DNA from: Chthoniobacterales bacterium
GTDB lineage: Bacteria; Verrucomicrobiota; Verrucomicrobiia; Chthoniobacterales; JACTMZ01
DNA length: 7,940 bases
Direction of reading: 5' to 3'
Assembly: GCA_017853515.1 (NCBI GenBank)
Contig: JAFMJK010000095.1
Coordinates: 1-7,940 of the forward strand
Positions 5,442-7,940 of the stretch are shown one piece after another. Within the stretch, counting starts at the first letter, position 1. Each line of letters opens with the position of its first letter. The translations under genes and the position numbers were made by a program. Under the pieces are notes generated by a model. That model ran no database searches, was not told the origin of the DNA, and was given only the letters and a program-made list of their open reading frames with translations.

Positions 5442-6386
5442 GTGGAATTCCGCGACTACTACAAGACGCTCGGCGTGTCGAAGACCGCTTCGGCCGACGA
5501 AATCAAAAAAGCCTTCCGCAAACTCGCGCGGCAGCACCATCCCGACCTCGCGAAGGACAAAAAAGCGGCCGAGGAGAAATTCAAGGAGATCAACGAGGCC
5601 TACGAGGTTCTCAGCGATGCGGAGAAGCGCAAAAAATACGACGAACTCGGCCCCGATTGGCAGCAGGCGGGCGCGGGGTTCCGTCCGCCCCCGGGCGGCG
5701 GATACGCGGGAGGTTTCCCCGGCGGAATGGGCGGCTACGGTGGCGGCGAGGAAGAATTCCAGTTCGGAGGAACCGGCTTCAGCGATTTCTTCGAGTCGTT
5801 CTTCGGTCGCGGCGCGCGCGGAGGGCGTCGGGGCAGCGCGTTCTACGGCGAGGACATGCCGCTGCGCGGGCAGGATGCCGAGGCCGATATCATGGTCACG
5901 CTGGAAGAAGCGCTGCACGGGTCGACGCGGCAGGTTTCCTTCACGCGCGGACGCTCGGGCAAAGTCGAGACTTACACGGTGAAAATCCCCAAGGGCGTGC
6001 GCGAGGGACAGCGCATCCGCTTGGCCGGTATCGGCGGCGAGGGGAGCGGGGGAGGGCCGGCGGGCGATCTTTATCTGCGCGTTCGTTTCGAGCGGCACCC
6101 GGAATTCACGATCGAAGGCGCGGATGTCATCCACGAAGTCGAGTTGCCCGTCACGCAGGCCGTGCTCGGCGGGGAAATCATGATCCCGACGCTCGATGGA
6201 CGGGCCAAATTGAAGATTCCGGCGCTCACCCAGAACGGCCGCAAGTTCCGCATCCCCGGCAAAGGCATGCCGCAACGCGGCGGGGCCCGCGGGGACTTCT
6301 ATGCCGTGATCGAGGTGGAACTTCCGACCAATCTCACCGATTCCCAGCGCGCTGCCTGGGAGGCCGTGGCCAAGGCCCAGAACTGA
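5442..6386 (+). CDS. CbpA-type (class B) J-domain co-chaperone
   Basis: A 314-residue cytoplasmic Hsp40 that should stimulate the ATPase of DnaK and deliver unfolded clients to it. Residues 4-69 are a J-domain with the invariant HPD at 33-35 and the closing KFKEINEAYEVLSD and KRKKYDELG segments. Residues about 75-125 are a Gly/Phe-rich linker with a GFSDFFESFFG block (112-122). Two C-terminal substrate-binding beta domains follow, at about 146-220 (DIMVTLEEALHGSTRQVSF) and 221-300 (DVIHEVELPVTQAVLGGEIMIPTLDG, split over 228-253). There are no cysteines, so the zinc-finger domain of true DnaJ is absent; this is a CbpA/DnaJ2-like form and not dnaJ itself. The start is GTG: an in-frame TAG at 5418-5420 leaves no ATG choice and the J-domain begins at once. 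It stands alone, divergent from serS. Confidence 0.95.
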   Translation: MEFRDYYKTLGVSKTASADEIKKAFRKLARQHHPDLAKDKKAAEEKFKEINEAYEVLSDAEKRKKYDELGPDWQQAGAGFRPPPGGGYAGGFPGGMGGYGGGEEEFQFGGTGFSDFFESFFGRGARGGRRGSAFYGEDMPLRGQDAEADIMVTLEEALHGSTRQVSFTRGRSGKVETYTVKIPKGVREGQRIRLAGIGGEGSGGGPAGDLYLRVRFERHPEFTIEGADVIHEVELPVTQAVLGGEIMIPTLDGRAKLKIPALTQNGRKFRIPGKGMPQRGGARGDFYAVIEVELPTNLTDSQRAAWEAVAKAQN

Positions 6387-6410
6387 GTCGGGTGCGGCTT
6401 GGTTGCGTTG

Positions 6411-6426
6411 ATTAAAATTATTTAAT
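6411..6426. repeat. AT-only inverted repeat downstream of the J-domain gene
   Basis: ATTAAA and TTTAAT form a perfect 6-bp inverted repeat around ATTA, 24 bp after the chaperone stop codon. With no G-C pairs it would be a weak RNA hairpin, so an intrinsic terminator is unlikely. Its strongly AT character in a GC-rich genome and its place 38 bp upstream of the protease -35 fit an UP-like or protein-binding element. Confidence 0.35.
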
Positions 6427-6463
6427 GCTCTGAACGCCTGATATTTATGGCGACAAAAACTCC

Positions 6464-6491
6464 TAGACAGCATCTCCTCGTGCGTTATATT
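6464..6491 (+). promoter_or_regulatory. Sigma70-like promoter of the subtilase gene
   Basis: TAGACA (6464-6469, 5/6) and TATATT (6486-6491, 5/6) are separated by 16 bp, the best promoter match in the window. Transcription would start near 6498, giving a leader of about 20 nt. No Shine-Dalgarno sequence precedes the ATG; GGAAG at 6492-6496 is too far away. Confidence 0.5.
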
Positions 6492-6518
6492 GGAAGCAGT
6501 CTCCAAAATCGCGTCGCT

Positions 6519-7940
6519 ATGAAAAATCTCCTCGTCGCTCTTCTTGTTGTTCTCGGCACTGCCGGTTTTGTTTCCGCTTCCGATGCGGTGCCGGGTCGGG
6601 TCTTGGTCAAGCCGGCCGATAACGCCGCCGAAAACGCAGTCCAAGCAGCGCTCCATGCCGCCGGCGCCCGCGAGGTCGGCCGCGTCCCGCAAATCGGCGT
6701 CCGCATCCTCCAAGTTCCGGAACCGGCAAAAGCGCGTGTCATCGCCGCTCTCTCCAACAATCCGAACTTCGAGTTCGCCGAACCCGATTACATCGCGAAT
6801 GTCATCCTCACCCCGAACGATCCTTACTACGCCGCTTACCAATGGCATCTGCCCAAAGTGAGCGCTCCGACCGCGTGGGATACCACCACCGGTTCGGCCA
6901 GCGTGACCATCGCGGTCGTTGATTCCGGCGTCGAAGCGACGCATCCCGACTTGGCCGGCCGTGTGCTTGCCGGTTACGACTTTGCCAACAACGACTCCAA
7001 TCCCGCCGATGACAACGGCCACGGCACGGCCGTCGCCGGTGTCGCTGCCGCACAAGGCAACGATGGCATCGGGGTGGCCGGCGCGGCTTGGAACGTGGCC
7101 ATTCTTCCGGTCAAGACCATGAACTCCAGCGGCAGCGGATCATACTCCGCCATCGCCAACGGCATCACCTACTCGGCCGACCGCGGCGCGCGCATCATCA
7201 ACCTCAGCCTCAGCGGCACGTCTTCCTCGCGCACGCTGCAGAGCGCGGTCAAATACGCGTGGAACAAGAATTGCGTGCTCATCGCGGCGGCCGGAAACAA
7301 CGGTTCAAGCACCACGACCTATCCGGCGGCCTATCCCAACGTCATCGCGGTCTCCGCGACCACTTCCGCCGACACCATGGCGTCCTTCTCCAGCTACGGC
7401 AGCTTCGTCGATCTCTCCGCGCCCGGCCAGGACATCACCACGTCATGGTCCGGAGGCGGCTATGTCACGATTTCGGGAACCTCGTTCTCCAGTCCGCTCG
7501 CCGCCGGCGTCGCCGCGCTCGCCTTGTCGGTCAATCCCGGGCTCTCCAATGCCCAGGTCTCTTCCCTCCTCACCTCGAACGCCGACGATCTCGGCGCGGC
7601 GGGTTATGACATCTATTTCGGCGCGGGGCGCGTCAATGCCGCCAAAGTTGTCGCTGCGGCCGTTCCTCCTCCGCCTTCCGGCGACACGGTGGCACCTGTC
7701 ACCGCTGTGACCAACCCGAAAGACGGCGCATCGATCGCCGGCCTTCGTTCCGTCACGGTCAGCGTGTCCTCGAGCGACGACATCGGCGTTACCAAGGCCG
7801 AGCTTTACATCGACGGCAAGTTGGTCGCGACATCTTCCAACGGCAGCTTCAACTACAACTGGAATCTGAAAAACGTCGCCGCCGGCCCGCACACGCTCCA
7901 GTCCAAAGCCTACGACGCCGCGGGCAATTCGGCCGCCTCG
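6519..7940 (+). CDS. Secreted thermitase-like subtilisin protease (S8) with C-terminal Ig-like domain, open at right edge
   Basis: The reading frame is open from the ATG at 6519 to the window end: 474 codons without a stop, so the C-terminus is missing. Residues 1-20 are a signal peptide (basic start, hydrophobic core, cleavage near VSA-S). Residues about 25-97 resemble the propeptide of fervidolysin/thermitase-type enzymes, ending in EFAEPDYI. The mature enzyme probably starts near NDPYY at 100. The catalytic triad is complete: D135 (AVVDSGV), H168 (NGHGTAVAG) and S322 (SGTSFSSP), with oxyanion N260 (AAAGNNG). Two usually conserved spots differ: HGTH is HGTA, and GTSMAxPHVAG is GTSFSSPLAAG. 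C252 is the only cysteine. After a PPPP linker (383-386), residues about 391-474 form an Ig-like (Big_7-type) module with KAELYIDGKLVA and AYDAAGNS. It is likely exported for extracellular or cell-surface proteolysis. A sorting signal may lie beyond the edge. Confidence 0.95.
   Translation, partial: MKNLLVALLVVLGTAGFVSASDAVPGRVLVKPADNAAENAVQAALHAAGAREVGRVPQIGVRILQVPEPAKARVIAALSNNPNFEFAEPDYIANVILTPNDPYYAAYQWHLPKVSAPTAWDTTTGSASVTIAVVDSGVEATHPDLAGRVLAGYDFANNDSNPADDNGHGTAVAGVAAAQGNDGIGVAGAAWNVAILPVKTMNSSGSGSYSAIANGITYSADRGARIINLSLSGTSSSRTLQSAVKYAWNKNCVLIAAAGNNGSSTTTYPAAYPNVIAVSATTSADTMASFSSYGSFVDLSAPGQDITTSWSGGGYVTISGTSFSSPLAAGVAALALSVNPGLSNAQVSSLLTSNADDLGAAGYDIYFGAGRVNAAKVVAAAVPPPPSGDTVAPVTAVTNPKDGASIAGLRSVTVSVSSSDDIGVTKAELYIDGKLVATSSNGSFNYNWNLKNVAAGPHTLQSKAYDAAGNSAAS

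Noticed and set aside
5442..6386. Annotation as dnaJ itself
   Set aside because: The cysteine-rich zinc-finger domain is absent and the protein is shorter, so it is a CbpA-type J-protein.
5415..7055. 546-codon minus-strand frame opposite the J-domain and subtilase genes
   Set aside because: Both plus-strand genes have complete family motifs; this frame crosses the promoter region and has no domain of its own.

Overview
The window is GC-rich, tightly packed bacterial chromosome with mostly housekeeping content. Six of the seven protein genes are confidently assigned to families, and two run off the window edges. Gene order and protein style suggest a free-living, GC-rich Gram-negative bacterium, possibly Verrucomicrobiota or a relative. 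That placement is an impression from protein style and from the absence of any Shine-Dalgarno-like sequence before all seven genes; it has not been tested by a search.

Layout from left to right: (1) On the minus strand, the first 47 codons of purA (adenylosuccinate synthetase) enter the left edge. (2) On the minus strand, a LytS/LytR-type two-component pair follows: a MASE1-PAS-His_kinase sensor and, 2 nt after its stop codon, a receiver-LytTR response regulator. (3) A 321-bp stretch (2746-3066) has no convincing gene. Its left half is AT-richer and could hold the promoter of the kinase operon. Its right half holds three consecutive hairpins, two capped by GCAA tetraloops when read on the plus strand. 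(4) On the minus strand, serS and tilS form a two-gene tRNA operon with a 5-nt gap. (5) A 102-bp divergent intergenic region separates serS from a plus-strand CbpA-type J-domain co-chaperone gene that starts with GTG. (6) After a short AT-rich gap with a good sigma70-like promoter comes a secreted thermitase-like subtilase with a C-terminal Ig-like domain. It is open at the right edge, so it has no stop codon here.

Functionally, serS and tilS both act on tRNA (serine charging, and lysidine modification of the AUA-decoding tRNA-Ile). The kinase and regulator form a membrane-to-DNA signalling pair whose signal and target genes are unknown. The chaperone and the protease look like single-gene units. 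The only part not explained by known gene families is the hairpin cluster at about 2924-3064. It could be a small structured RNA on the plus strand or a cluster of dispersed palindromic (REP/BIME-like) repeats; the sequence alone does not decide between them. I see no mobile element, CRISPR array, rRNA or tRNA gene.
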